A program made the position numbers and the translations under genes. The notes beneath the pieces were generated by a model that saw only the letters and a program-made list of their open reading frames with translations, was not told the origin of the DNA and searched no databases. From Unio delphinus (Eukaryota > Mollusca > Bivalvia > Unionida > Unionidae): DNA of 64,000 nucleotides. Positions 9,271 to 16,691 of this stretch are shown piece after piece (positions within the stretch are counted from its first letter, which is position 1; every line of letters begins with the position of its first letter). Location: positions 4,144,501-4,208,500 of the forward strand of contig JAQISU010000166.1 in NCBI GenBank assembly GCA_029339505.1, in the 5' to 3' direction.

Positions 9271-9280
9271 AGGTTTAAAG

Positions 9281-9426
9281 CTGGGGCTTTCAAGGCCAAT
9301 CCGACCAGTCAAAAAATAACCCACGCCATTGACACGTGTGCGTGGTTGACTTTTCTCAATCATGCAACCGGGTTTAATTTCATGGGTTGCTTTGATTGGT
9401 CGGATTGGCCTTTGAAAATCAGCCCC
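9281..9426. repeat. Fold-back with ~43-bp arms
   Basis: The left arm at 9281-9323 and the right arm at 9383-9426 are nearly complementary; both contain GGCCAATCCGACC or its complement. They are separated by a ~60-bp loop containing ACACGTGTGCGTGG. A second 15-bp inverted pair (9034-9048 and 9315-9329, word ATGGCGTGGGTTATT) overlaps the left arm. It may be a MITE-like insertion or a cruciform site; no clear target duplication was found. Confidence 0.65.
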
Positions 9427-9494
9427 GTCGTTTCATGTTTGTGATGTCTGTGCCGTCCCATCATCATTACATCATCATTGAATTATAATCCACC

Positions 9495-9665
9495 CTTAAT
9501 TAAGTTAATTAAGTATATGTATACCTACAATCTGAATGGAGATATATACGGTATTTGTGCTGTCCTTAATTAAGTTAATTAAGTATATGTATACCTACAA
9601 TTTGCCACAACACTCGAGTGGAGATATATACGGTATTTGTGCTGTCCTTAATTAAGTATATGTTG
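9495..9665. repeat. Direct repeats, ~75-85-bp unit
   Basis: The word CCTTAATTAAGTTAATTAAG plus a downstream block ending GGAGATATATACGGTATTTGTGCTGT occurs twice in full (about 9495-9567 and 9571-9645). The start of a third copy follows from 9646. TTAATTAAGTTAATTAA is itself palindromic. Confidence 0.75.
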
Positions 9666-9702
9666 TGACGTCACCCCAAGCATATCTTCTGGGCGGTCTA
9701 AG

Positions 9703-9930
9703 ATGGCGTTTGCCACGTTAGGCCTCCCTTCCAGAGATGTATGTTTCGGGTTTCCTTTGGGCTTACTTGGATGTGAAGGCAATCAAGGAATTCCAAAGAT
9801 GTGTTGTCGTATATATGTAACCTCTAGGTCATTTCACGTAAACATACCCTCTTGTGATTCTAACCCGTTATTTGACGAGCTAGATTCACTCTTAGGGGAA
9901 TATGTTTCCGCTGAATGTAAATATAAATGA
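9703..9930 (+). CDS. Unrecognised 75-residue ORF, doubtful gene
   Basis: ATG-started frame with several cysteines and no recognisable domain. It is the only frame above 60 codons in the gene-poor centre, and it follows the direct repeats. It could be a small accessory gene, or a chance frame within inserted sequence. Nothing in the sequence decides between these. Confidence 0.25.
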   Translation: MAFATLGLPSRDVCFGFPLGLLGCEGNQGIPKMCCRIYVTSRSFHVNIPSCDSNPLFDELDSLLGEYVSAECKYK

Positions 9931-10173
9931 CCTAAAATAAATAACATCCATGGATGTAATTAGCTCTCCGTCACATTTGGGTAGCCCCGTATGGTGTTCA
10001 AAAATGAATTACCGGCCAAATAGTGTCAAATCGAGATCGAAGAAATCTCAGAAAAAAAATGGAAATACTCATAGAAAGAACCCTATGAAAGACACAGTGG
10101 CCTATATCAAGGGGGCCAAATGACTGATAACCGCTCATCATGGTTGTTATTTATTTTTGTCTGCATTTATAGT

Positions 10174-10370
10174 TATATATACAGACTGAATTTTTAAAAA
10201 AGATATTTATATATACAGACTGAATTTTTAAAAAAGATATTTATATATACAGACTGAATTTTTAAAAAAGATATTTATATATACAGACTGAATTTTTAAA
10301 AAAGATATTTATATATACAGACTGAATTTTTAAAAAAGATATTTATATATACAGACTGAATTTTTAAAAT
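10174..10370. repeat. 34-bp AT-rich tandem array, six copies
   Basis: Six near-perfect copies with a strict 34-bp period: the word ACAGACTGAATTTTTAAAA starts at 10181, 10215, 10249, 10283, 10317 and 10351. The array ends about 50 bp before the first gene of the virion block. Iterated AT-rich units in viral elements often mark an origin or enhancer, but neither role can be read from sequence alone. Confidence 0.9.
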
Positions 10371-10423
10371 ATTAACGGTTTTTCTATTTTTGAAAAATGA
10401 ATTAGAAATATGTATTATCATAG

Positions 10424-10780
10424 ATGAATTCTGAAAATATGAATAGCATCATAGTTGAAATTGGAAAATTGAAAAATCAGGATATTAAATTGTCAGATGG
10501 GTTAAATCCTGATCAAATCAAGTCGGATTTTCAGGATATAGAATACGGAGTTAGCACTAGCAAGTATATGTTACCAAAGAAATATGCACTCATCAAAAAA
10601 ATTCAAAATTCTATTCGAGACTCTCTTGCATTTTCCAGTGAAGTAGGTGTGTTTGTTCCGTTATATACTATCGTGGAAGGAATACGAAAAGAATTGGGTA
10701 ACGAATATGAATTGAAAAAGGAAGTTAATTCTAAAATTAGAAACTTACGAGCGTTAATTCAAGAAAATGAACTATTTTGA
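10424..10780 (+). CDS. Unrecognised 118-residue protein, first gene of virion block
   Basis: ATG-started frame of 118 residues, rich in Lys, Glu and Ile and predicted mostly helical. The C-terminal half (from about residue 75, VFVPLYTIVEGIRKEL) could form a small winged-helix or helical bundle, but I cannot name a family. It lies downstream of the 34-bp array and is followed by an 8-bp stem with a 3-nt loop at 10814-10832. Codon use and frame integrity match its neighbours, so it is probably a genuine viral gene. Confidence 0.6.
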   Translation: MNSENMNSIIVEIGKLKNQDIKLSDGLNPDQIKSDFQDIEYGVSTSKYMLPKKYALIKKIQNSIRDSLAFSSEVGVFVPLYTIVEGIRKELGNEYELKKEVNSKIRNLRALIQENELF

Positions 10781-10813
10781 TTGACCGACCCTCAAAAGAT
10801 TTTGTCAGACAGT

Positions 10814-10832
10814 AAAATCTCCTTGAGATTTT
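10814..10832 (+). terminator. Gene-end hairpin, AAAATCTC/GAGATTTT
   Basis: A perfect 8-bp stem with a CTT loop, 34 bp after the stop of the preceding gene and followed by a T-rich run. It is one of several A-rich/T-rich hairpins at gene ends in this element, and may be a transcript 3'-end signal like those of mimivirus-type viruses. Confidence 0.45.
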
Positions 10833-10986
10833 CATTTTTTTGTCATTTTTTGATTGAATCAGTGAAAATATTTCACACTGCGAAAATAAAAATATTTCAC
10901 AGCAATAAAAAATTGGACCGTTAAGGATGGAATCATCGATGGGAAAAATTGTTTTGCAATTGAAAAATGGTTTCTGATTTCAAATA

Positions 10987-11394
10987 ATGGTCAATGAAGC
11001 ATTAACGACCCGATTGGCTCGTGAGCGACTAGATGCAATTAAGAAATTTATACCAATTCGCGACTCTGTCAGGAATAAACTGCAAGAACGACAGAGTCTT
11101 CAGACTGATTTTGCTCTGGGGTCTGAAGAGTTGTTTAAACCAGTAACCACAGCAACGAAAGGGGTAGAGCGTGCTTTACTGGGAGATGTTCCCGAGACGG
11201 GGAAATCTGTTATTGGTGAACTTGAAAAAATAGCAGCAAAAACTGAACAAACAAAACAAATAGAATCAAAAAGAACAGTAGAGGACTTACGCATGAGATT
11301 TAACGAAGAAGGGTTAGCAGCAATTGATGAGACTGATCCAACAGAAATTCCTACGCTTGTTATTACGTCCTATGAAGACAAAAAAAAATGTTGA
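10987..11394 (+). CDS. Unrecognised 135-residue virion-block protein
   Basis: ATG at 10987. The N-terminal third is basic and helical; residues 70-110 are rich in Lys, Glu and Gln and look like a coiled coil; an acidic stretch precedes the end. No known domain was recognised. Its stop overlaps the start of the next gene (ATGTTGA), an arrangement suggesting coupled expression. It could be a scaffold or core protein by position, but that is inference. Confidence 0.6.
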   Translation: MVNEALTTRLARERLDAIKKFIPIRDSVRNKLQERQSLQTDFALGSEELFKPVTTATKGVERALLGDVPETGKSVIGELEKIAAKTEQTKQIESKRTVEDLRMRFNEEGLAAIDETDPTEIPTLVITSYEDKKKC

Positions 11395-11951
11395 AACCAG
11401 AACATCATAAGTTTGTTAAGAATTTCACTCACTGGGCTGATATATTCTATAAAATCAAAACTGGAAAAAGTCAAAAAAAGACAGATAGTGCATCATACAT
11501 TGAATATATCAGGATGGTGGATCACGTGTATAATCAATACGAAGAGTTTAAACAACAACAAAAACCGCCAAGATTGCAAAGAAAGCGACAGCAACCTGCA
11601 AAGAAAATATCTTTTTCACCTAAAAAACAACAACTACCACCTGATGATGATGATGATGATACTCTTGATTATTTACAAACCACGGATACAGACAAACTAG
11701 ATGAAGCAACTGGTTATAGCGGAAGTGGATTAGGAAATCCAAGGATTGGAAACACTTGTCCTGATAGTGTTATCAATGATATATCACGATTAGATGTTCT
11801 CATCGGAGGAAAACGAGCTGGAAATAACTCTCCAGAAATAATTAATGAAGCAGCTGATATCTGTAAACGGTTATTTGCCGGCGGTATCATGGATATCAAA
11901 ACCTATCGAGATTTCATTGACGAGTTAGCGAATGGGTATCATAGCGATTAA
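11388..11951 (+). CDS. Unrecognised 187-residue acidic/basic virion-block protein
   Basis: ATG at 11388, overlapping the previous stop by 7 bp. The N-terminal ~60 residues are helical. A lysine/arginine/glutamine-rich stretch follows (about 55-85), then six consecutive aspartates near 86-91, then a glycine-containing linker and a helical C-terminus. Charge segregation of this kind fits a DNA-binding or scaffolding virion component. I do not recognise the family. A small hairpin (AAAACA/TGTTTT, 11962-11977) follows the stop. Confidence 0.6.
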   Translation: MLKPEHHKFVKNFTHWADIFYKIKTGKSQKKTDSASYIEYIRMVDHVYNQYEEFKQQQKPPRLQRKRQQPAKKISFSPKKQQLPPDDDDDDTLDYLQTTDTDKLDEATGYSGSGLGNPRIGNTCPDSVINDISRLDVLIGGKRAGNNSPEIINEAADICKRLFAGGIMDIKTYRDFIDELANGYHSD

Positions 11952-11961
11952 ATAACAATTG

Positions 11962-11977
11962 AAAACACTATTGTTTT
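11962..11977 (+). terminator. Gene-end hairpin, AAAACA/TGTTTT
   Basis: A 6-bp stem with a 4-nt loop begins 11 bp after the stop of the preceding gene. It belongs to the same class as the hairpins at 10814, 12422 and 13912. Confidence 0.35.
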
Positions 11978-11984
11978 TATAATA

Positions 11985-12431
11985 ATGATCGTACACTACA
12001 ATCATGATAAACCAACCCTCGTCTATGTAGTTAATTCACGGTTTCCAGTTTATAGAGCATACTACGGAGATGGCCTCGGCAAGACCATTTTAGGATTCTT
12101 TTCAAGAACGGCCCCAAAAGTGATGCCGTTAGCTAAACAACTAGGAATGAAAGCCATTGATGTTATTCGTGATAAGGGTATTAGTACTGTTGGAGATCTT
12201 GCCGGGAAAGCGTTTTCAACTGCGAAGAATAAAATAACATCATTAGTGAGACGAAAAGAGAAACAGGTACCATTGCCATCTACAGCAGAGATGCCTGCAA
12301 GTGTTAGTAAAATTATAAATAACGCAGTAGATGAAAAACTAGCGTCGATGGTAAATCAAGAGGACCAAAATAACATGACAGCAAACATGATAGCAGGAAG
12401 TGGCTTTAAAAAACCACGACGAAAACGCTAG
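11985..12431 (+). CDS. Putative virion core protein (adenovirus pX/pVI-like character)
   Basis: A 148-residue basic protein. Residues 25-75 include YYGDGLG, then an amphipathic segment (AKQLGMKAIDVIRDKG), and the C-terminus is GSGFKKPRRKR. Glycine motifs followed by helical, basic segments are typical of adenain-processed core or membrane-lytic virion proteins in adintovirus/Polinton-type elements, and an adenain-like protease is encoded 2.5 kb downstream. YGDGLG may be a processing site. The stop codon lies inside a perfect 16-bp palindrome. The assignment is by character and context, not by a clear domain match. Confidence 0.5.
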   Translation: MIVHYNHDKPTLVYVVNSRFPVYRAYYGDGLGKTILGFFSRTAPKVMPLAKQLGMKAIDVIRDKGISTVGDLAGKAFSTAKNKITSLVRRKEKQVPLPSTAEMPASVSKIINNAVDEKLASMVNQEDQNNMTANMIAGSGFKKPRRKR

Positions 12432-12437
12432 CGTTTT
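12422..12437 (+). terminator. Gene-end palindrome AAAACGCTAGCGTTTT
   Basis: A perfect 16-bp palindrome overlapping the TAG stop (12429-12431). Its ACGCTAGCGT core recurs after the spike-like gene at 16023-16032. Hairpin formation at transcript ends is inferred. Confidence 0.5.
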
Positions 12438-12486
12438 TCACGATGAAATGGAAAATCACGATTTAGACTCTGATAAATAGAATAAA

Positions 12487-13908
12487 ATGTTCAAAAGGTC
12501 ATCTGATCCAGCATTTGATATGGATGCCCCAGTGCGTAAAGATGATTCTGTACGCGATTTTCAATTTTATTCTTATCACGCAGTACAACCAGATCTCCGA
12601 TCACGAATTGAACTTCAAGTTCATGATACCAGTAAATACTTTTTGCCTTGTGAAGCGTTTATTGAAGTAGAAGGAGAACTTGTAACAAATGATGCTGCAC
12701 ATAATGATCCTCCATATGACATTAGCACAACTACCCGAGTTGGTTTTGTCAATAACGGTATCATGGCGTTATTTGAAAGCGCTAGATATCTCATTGATGG
12801 AAAAGAAATTGAATCCATTGACCGTGAAGTTGATGTGGCTACAACAATCATAGGGTTAGCGAGATATTCTGATGATTATACAAGATCAACGGGTCCATCT
12901 ATGATGTTTGCAAAGGATATTACTGATAACCCTGAACACAACCAGTATTCTAGAGTCAAGGCAACACATGCTTCTTCAGTTAATCCAGCACCAGCCGGAT
13001 ATACAAGACCAGCTGGTGATTTTGATGTCATAAATACTATTACTACTTACAATCTAGGATTTTCAGCACGTGTAGCAACATTACAAGGACAGCGTCGACA
13101 ATTTTCATGTGCAATTCCACTGCATCATATATTCGGATTCTGTAGAAACGTCCGAAAAGTTATTTATGGAGCTAAACACACAGTAGCGCTTGTACGAAAG
13201 GGTACTGATAATGATGCAATATGGCGTGATGCTGGTGTTCCTGATGGTAAAGTCGTTTTAACAAAACTATCATTGTGGATGCCAGTGTTAACTCCATCAA
13301 TCACAGCAGAAGGAAAATTGTTATCATTTATGGACCAAGGAGGAAAGTCGTTATTGAGTTGGTTATCAGTGACTACGGATACTAAACAAGACAATGTTGA
13401 TGGTACATTCACATGGCACCTGGCATCAAAACAAGGGGTTTAAGCTCCACGTCATATATTTATTGCATTACAGAATAATGCACGAGTTGGTAATCAACAA
13501 CGAAGTCATATGATATTTGATCAGTTAGGTGTTAATGAAGTCTCGCTGAGAATAAACGGACAGCAGGAACCATCTGAAGATGTGCAACTTGATTACGGTC
13601 AAAATCATATTGCACGTGTCTATCATAACCTGTTGTCATTTATGGCACGTGATCAAAATGTGGATACCGGTTTGCAAATATCACAATATGATTTTAAAAA
13701 TCTGTATCCGATTTATTACTTTTCACTGGAACATCTTGATTTAACAAGACAATCTGTCGTTGATATACACTTCAGAGCCCGTGTAACCCGTCCTGGTGCT
13801 GTTGCTAATTATAGAGCGGTTGCTGTCATTCTCAGTGATAAATCAATGCTACTTGAAGGTGTTGGTGGAAGAATGAGAGTGGTAGATGCCCCAGTAGAAA
13901 ATCTTTGA
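12487..13908 (+). pseudogene. Major capsid protein candidate, interrupted by one in-frame TAA
   Basis: A single frame runs from ATG 12487 to TGA 13906-13908 (473 codons including the internal stop), broken only by TAA at 13441-13443 after residue 318. Both halves read as one protein. The N-terminal part begins FQFYSYHAVQPDLRSRIE and has alternating beta-like stretches. The C-terminal part contains RHIFIALQ and ends in a beta-rich segment with YYFSLEHLDL. Length and composition fit a double-jelly-roll capsid protein, and it is the largest structural gene in the virion block. I infer the fold from context and strand-like patterning. The stop is either a nonsense mutation or a readthrough site. 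A 7-bp-stem hairpin follows at 13912-13928. Confidence 0.7.
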
Positions 13909-13911
13909 TTG

Positions 13912-13928
13912 AAAATCCGAAGGATTTT
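13912..13928 (+). terminator. Gene-end hairpin, AAAATCC/GGATTTT
   Basis: A 7-bp perfect stem with a GAA loop, 3 bp after the stop of the capsid gene. It resembles the hairpin at 10814-10832. Confidence 0.45.
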
Positions 13929-13956
13929 TCCATTAGAATCAATCTGTATTTCTATA

Positions 13957-14547
13957 ATGTCATATAGTAATATCAATGTGTCATTGACACCTGGTCAGTT
14001 AAAAAAATTGCAATCAAAATCCGCTAAACAATGTGGAACCACAATCACGTTGAAACCTAATCAAATGAATGGCGGGGCAAATAAATTGCCACTGACAACT
14101 CGTCAAGTGAAACATTTCAATGATGCTTTCAAGGATAAAAAAGGAGTTCAGATCACACTCTCTTCGGCTGCTATCAAAAATATGATAAAAACAGGTGGTA
14201 TATTTCCGTTGTTTGCTGCAATACCAGCATTGGTTGCGGCAGCAGCCCCAGCAGTAGCAAAAGCGGCCGCATTGGGGGTATTTGGAGGCTTGGGAACAAA
14301 AGCGGTACAGAGCATTGCTGAATCATATGAACCAAAGAAAGGTCGAGGGTATAAAAAAAAGGGAAAGGGTCTAAGACTACCAGGAACCCCGTATTCATGG
14401 TACAGCGGAAAGGGTCTAAGACTACCAGGAACCCCGTATTCATGGTACAGCGGAAAGGGTCTAAGACTACCAGGAACCCCGTATTCATGGTACAGCGGGA
14501 GATCCGTTCACGGATCAGGCCTGAGACTACCAGGAACGGTTTATTAA
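13957..14547 (+). CDS. Hydrophobic minor virion protein with C-terminal 15-residue repeats
   Basis: Start chosen at ATG 13957 (MSYSN); the frame upstream has no other ATG. The 196-residue product has an N-terminal polar domain. A glycine/alanine-rich hydrophobic segment follows at roughly residues 75-120 (GGIFPLFAAIPALVAAAAPAV, which could insert in or disrupt membranes), then a basic linker. The tail has three exact copies of KGLRLPGTPYSWYSG plus a shorter fourth (GLRLPGTVY). Polinton and adintovirus elements commonly carry a minor capsid protein with a GG-hydrophobic core and repeated Gly-Leu-x-Leu...Tyr tails. The 45-bp DNA repeats look recently amplified. Confidence 0.65.
   Translation: MSYSNINVSLTPGQLKKLQSKSAKQCGTTITLKPNQMNGGANKLPLTTRQVKHFNDAFKDKKGVQITLSSAAIKNMIKTGGIFPLFAAIPALVAAAAPAVAKAAALGVFGGLGTKAVQSIAESYEPKKGRGYKKKGKGLRLPGTPYSWYSGKGLRLPGTPYSWYSGKGLRLPGTPYSWYSGRSVHGSGLRLPGTVY
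14362..14507 (+). repeat. 45-bp in-frame tandem repeat
   Basis: Three consecutive copies of the unit GGAAAGGGTCTAAGACTACC..., identical by eye, in frame with the minor virion protein. The near absence of silent changes implies recent expansion. Confidence 0.85.
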
Positions 14548-14567
14548 TTGAGGAATCTATGGTTCCA

Positions 14568-14981
14568 ATGTCCAATTTTGATTTAATGGATGCTGCTAAA
14601 AAACTAGTGATTAAAACTTTCAGAGGTGTTTTTATGAAAGATCAATTACCACATCAACCAAACAAAACTGAAACAGGTATTATTAATCTCGATAACAGCA
14701 CCGGACCTGGAACTCACTGGGTTGCATACGCTATTGATCCACGTGGGATTGTCTATTTTGATTCATATGGATTAGCCCCACCAAAAGAATTTATGCGTTA
14801 CATAAAACAATTTCCAATGAAGACTTGGTATTCTACGCTACCAACACAACAAATCAATGACCCACCAATATGCGGCAGTGAAGTATTAAATGTCCTTGAC
14901 GCTATTTCAGCATCTAGAAAATCACCACACATTGTCGTAAATGACTACACTAGTAATCGCTTTTTAGAGAGAGATATATAA
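14568..14981 (+). CDS. Adenain-like cysteine protease (family C5)
   Basis: Starts at ATG 14568 (MSNFDLMDAAKKL), with a second possible ATG three codons earlier at 14559. The 137-residue product has the adenovirus-type maturation protease layout. Catalytic H50 is in GTHWVAY, D65 in VYFDSYG, a Gln pair at 94-95 before the nucleophile region, and C102 in PPICGSEVL. It would cleave capsid and core precursors during particle maturation. The length is close to that of the compact Polinton proteases. It lies directly after the hydrophobic minor virion gene, and the frame is intact. The longer frame reading back to 14397 passes through the repeats out of frame and is not real coding. Confidence 0.92.
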   Translation: MSNFDLMDAAKKLVIKTFRGVFMKDQLPHQPNKTETGIINLDNSTGPGTHWVAYAIDPRGIVYFDSYGLAPPKEFMRYIKQFPMKTWYSTLPTQQINDPPICGSEVLNVLDAISASRKSPHIVVNDYTSNRFLERDI

Positions 14982-15000
14982 AATATCATGATTGATATTT
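14981..15000 (+). terminator. Hairpin at protease/spike junction
   Basis: AAATATCA and TGATATTT pair perfectly (8 bp) around a TGAT loop. The stem begins at the last base of the protease stop codon and contains the start codon of the next gene (14989). It may act as a transcript-end or start-region structure. Confidence 0.4.
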
Positions 15001-16016
15001 GGGGAAGACCTCTGAAACCCAAACCCGATGACACTGCAACTCCTGATTCTATCAAGGATATAAAAAAAAAATTAAAGATGAAATCGCTGAGACGTTGAAC
15101 TTAACAAGTGTTGACCCGAATGAAATAGTTGTATTTCAAGACAAACAGGGTAAATTGAAATCCAGTAATATTTCTCTGGATGATATTTTAGTTAAACAAC
15201 AAAATGCAATCGAGAACACCGTTGCGTTATTTTCCGATCAGGGTAAATTGAAAACCAGTAATATTTCTCTGGATGATATTTTAGTTAAACAACAAAATGC
15301 AATCGAGAACACCGTTGCGTTATTTTCCGATCAGAGTAAATTGAAAACCAGTAATATTTCTCTGGATGATATTTTAGTTAAACAACAAAATGCAATCGAG
15401 GATACTATCGCGTTATTTTCCGATCAGGGTAAACTCAAACCGGGTGTACTTTTTTCGACGATTACAGATCGATTTAAAACTCAACGATTCTGCGTTAGAA
15501 CTAGCAACACTTCAATCTAAAACCGAAGAACACATAAAACAGTTTACCGCATTTCGTAGAAATATCATTGATAAATTTATTGGAACTACATTCGATAAAA
15601 TTGAACTAAAACTCCCTGATATTAAAAAATCCATCGATGAGACGAAAACTTTCATCGAAGCCGTCAAAGGTGATCTTTCGAGGATGATAACAACCATTGA
15701 AAAAACAAAAATTCCTCATGAGAAAACCAACAACTTAGTATACACGATCCAACACGGATCATTTGAGTGGTCACCTACAAACAACAAATTAGATATCACT
15801 GCAACCGTTAAGGGTATTTATCGATTAACACTAGTAACACCATTGTCTCAATTTAATATTTCATCGTCCAGTTCATCCGGGGTCAATAATACGATTTCAA
15901 CGATCATCGACAAGAATACAATTGAAAAGTTCACAATTACATCTACTGATAAAGATTTGGTTGGGGTCTCAACAACGTGGTATGTGGAATTCGTAGCGGA
16001 TTTAAGTAAATCGTAA
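14989..16016 (+). pseudogene. Spike/fibre-like gene with 31-residue repeats, two frame changes
   Basis: ATG 14989 opens a frame that reads MIDIWGRPLKPKPDD. At a run of ten A (15062-15071) coding sense passes to the -1 frame, which continues as 15095-15520. That frame holds nearly four copies of a 31-residue repeat containing SNISLDDILVKQQNAIE. Around 15445-15490 coding sense passes to a third frame (+1), continuing to TAA 16014-16016. The last part is coiled-coil-like (about 15480-15720), then beta-rich and serine-rich. A repeated shaft, coiled coil and beta-rich head suggest a trimeric attachment protein, by analogy only. The first change could be programmed (A_AAA_AAA is in phase); the second needs an indel. 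Two shifts favour decay in this copy. Confidence 0.6.
15146..15438 (+). repeat. 93-bp in-frame tandem repeat in spike-like gene
   Basis: Copies begin at about 15146, 15239, 15332 and (partial) 15425, with period exactly 93 bp. The second copy is almost identical to its neighbours. In-frame expansion of a shaft region is the simplest reading. Confidence 0.85.
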
Positions 16017-16019
16017 TTG

Positions 16020-16036
16020 AAAACGCTAGCGTATTT
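16020..16036 (+). terminator. Gene-end palindrome with ACGCTAGCGT core
   Basis: AAAACGCTAGCGTATTT directly follows the stop of the spike-like gene and shares its core with 12422-12437. TATTTAAAATAAAAA continues into the start of the next gene, so the site may end one transcript and begin another. Confidence 0.4.
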
Positions 16037-16046
16037 AAAATAAAAA

Positions 16047-16691
16047 ATGATTTCATCATCGCAATATCGCTATGATCAGGTCAGAGAATATCAAACTAGA
16101 CTCAAAACCCTGTCTGAGGAGTATGCAATGAAAATTAAAAAATATCGCAGGAGAATTACCGCAATTGATGTTACCGTGTATTCAGTGAGTGGTGTAATCA
16201 CCGGAGCTGGTATTATACTGTCTTCAGTGACAATGATGGCCCCGATAGCTGTTCCAATTTGCATTTCTGCGGCAACAACAATCGCTGGAATTATTTCAAT
16301 AATCACAAAAAAAATATCCTCATGCAGCCAACGGAAACTACAAGACTACATAATTCAATTTCATGTTGTGTCCACTGCATACTCGCAATTATCCTCATTG
16401 ATATCGTCATCGCTCGATGATACAATTATATCAGAGAGGGAGTTTTCAGCGATGGTAGATATATATGATTCTGCGATGTCAAAATTAGAAATACAACATG
16501 AGTATAATAACAATGACAACACAGATGGAATTACTTCAACAAATAGTGGAGAACACGAACCCAGTACAAACAAGCATGATCTCAATAACCTCAACGAATC
16601 CAGAATTCAGTGTGAATTTCCCCTCTCCGGTCCCAGTGAAGGAGATAGCGCTAGCAAAATTACGAGTATACCACAGTTGGCCAAATATTAG
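16047..16691 (+). CDS. Membrane-spanning virion-block protein
   Basis: Encodes 214 residues from ATG 16047. Residues 1-45 are charged and helical. About 48-95 form two hydrophobic helices (VSGVITGAGIILSSV and PICISAATTIAGIISII) followed by KK, giving a hairpin transmembrane region. Residues 100-150 form a further helical segment, and the last 60 are polar and low-complexity. Polintons and adintoviruses often carry a small protein of this layout next to a penton-like gene. The function is not known to me. The C-terminal 65 codons overlap the next gene in another frame, so that tail is constrained by, or incidental to, the downstream gene. Confidence 0.6.
   Translation: MISSSQYRYDQVREYQTRLKTLSEEYAMKIKKYRRRITAIDVTVYSVSGVITGAGIILSSVTMMAPIAVPICISAATTIAGIISIITKKISSCSQRKLQDYIIQFHVVSTAYSQLSSLISSSLDDTIISEREFSAMVDIYDSAMSKLEIQHEYNNNDNTDGITSTNSGEHEPSTNKHDLNNLNESRIQCEFPLSGPSEGDSASKITSIPQLAKY

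Larger units (their letters stand above)
8181..10423. other. Gene-poor centre of the viral element
   Basis: This 2.2 kb region between the replication block and the virion block holds three copies of a ~200-bp unit, a long G run (about 8881-8895), fold-backs, direct repeats near 9495-9660 and a six-copy 34-bp array. One 75-codon frame at 9703 is the only gene candidate. The composition suggests either a regulatory or origin region, or a nested, decayed insertion. Confidence 0.6.

Noticed and set aside
14397..14558. Extended N-terminus of the protease
   Set aside because: This part reads the 45-bp repeats of the upstream gene out of frame; protease similarity begins at 14568.
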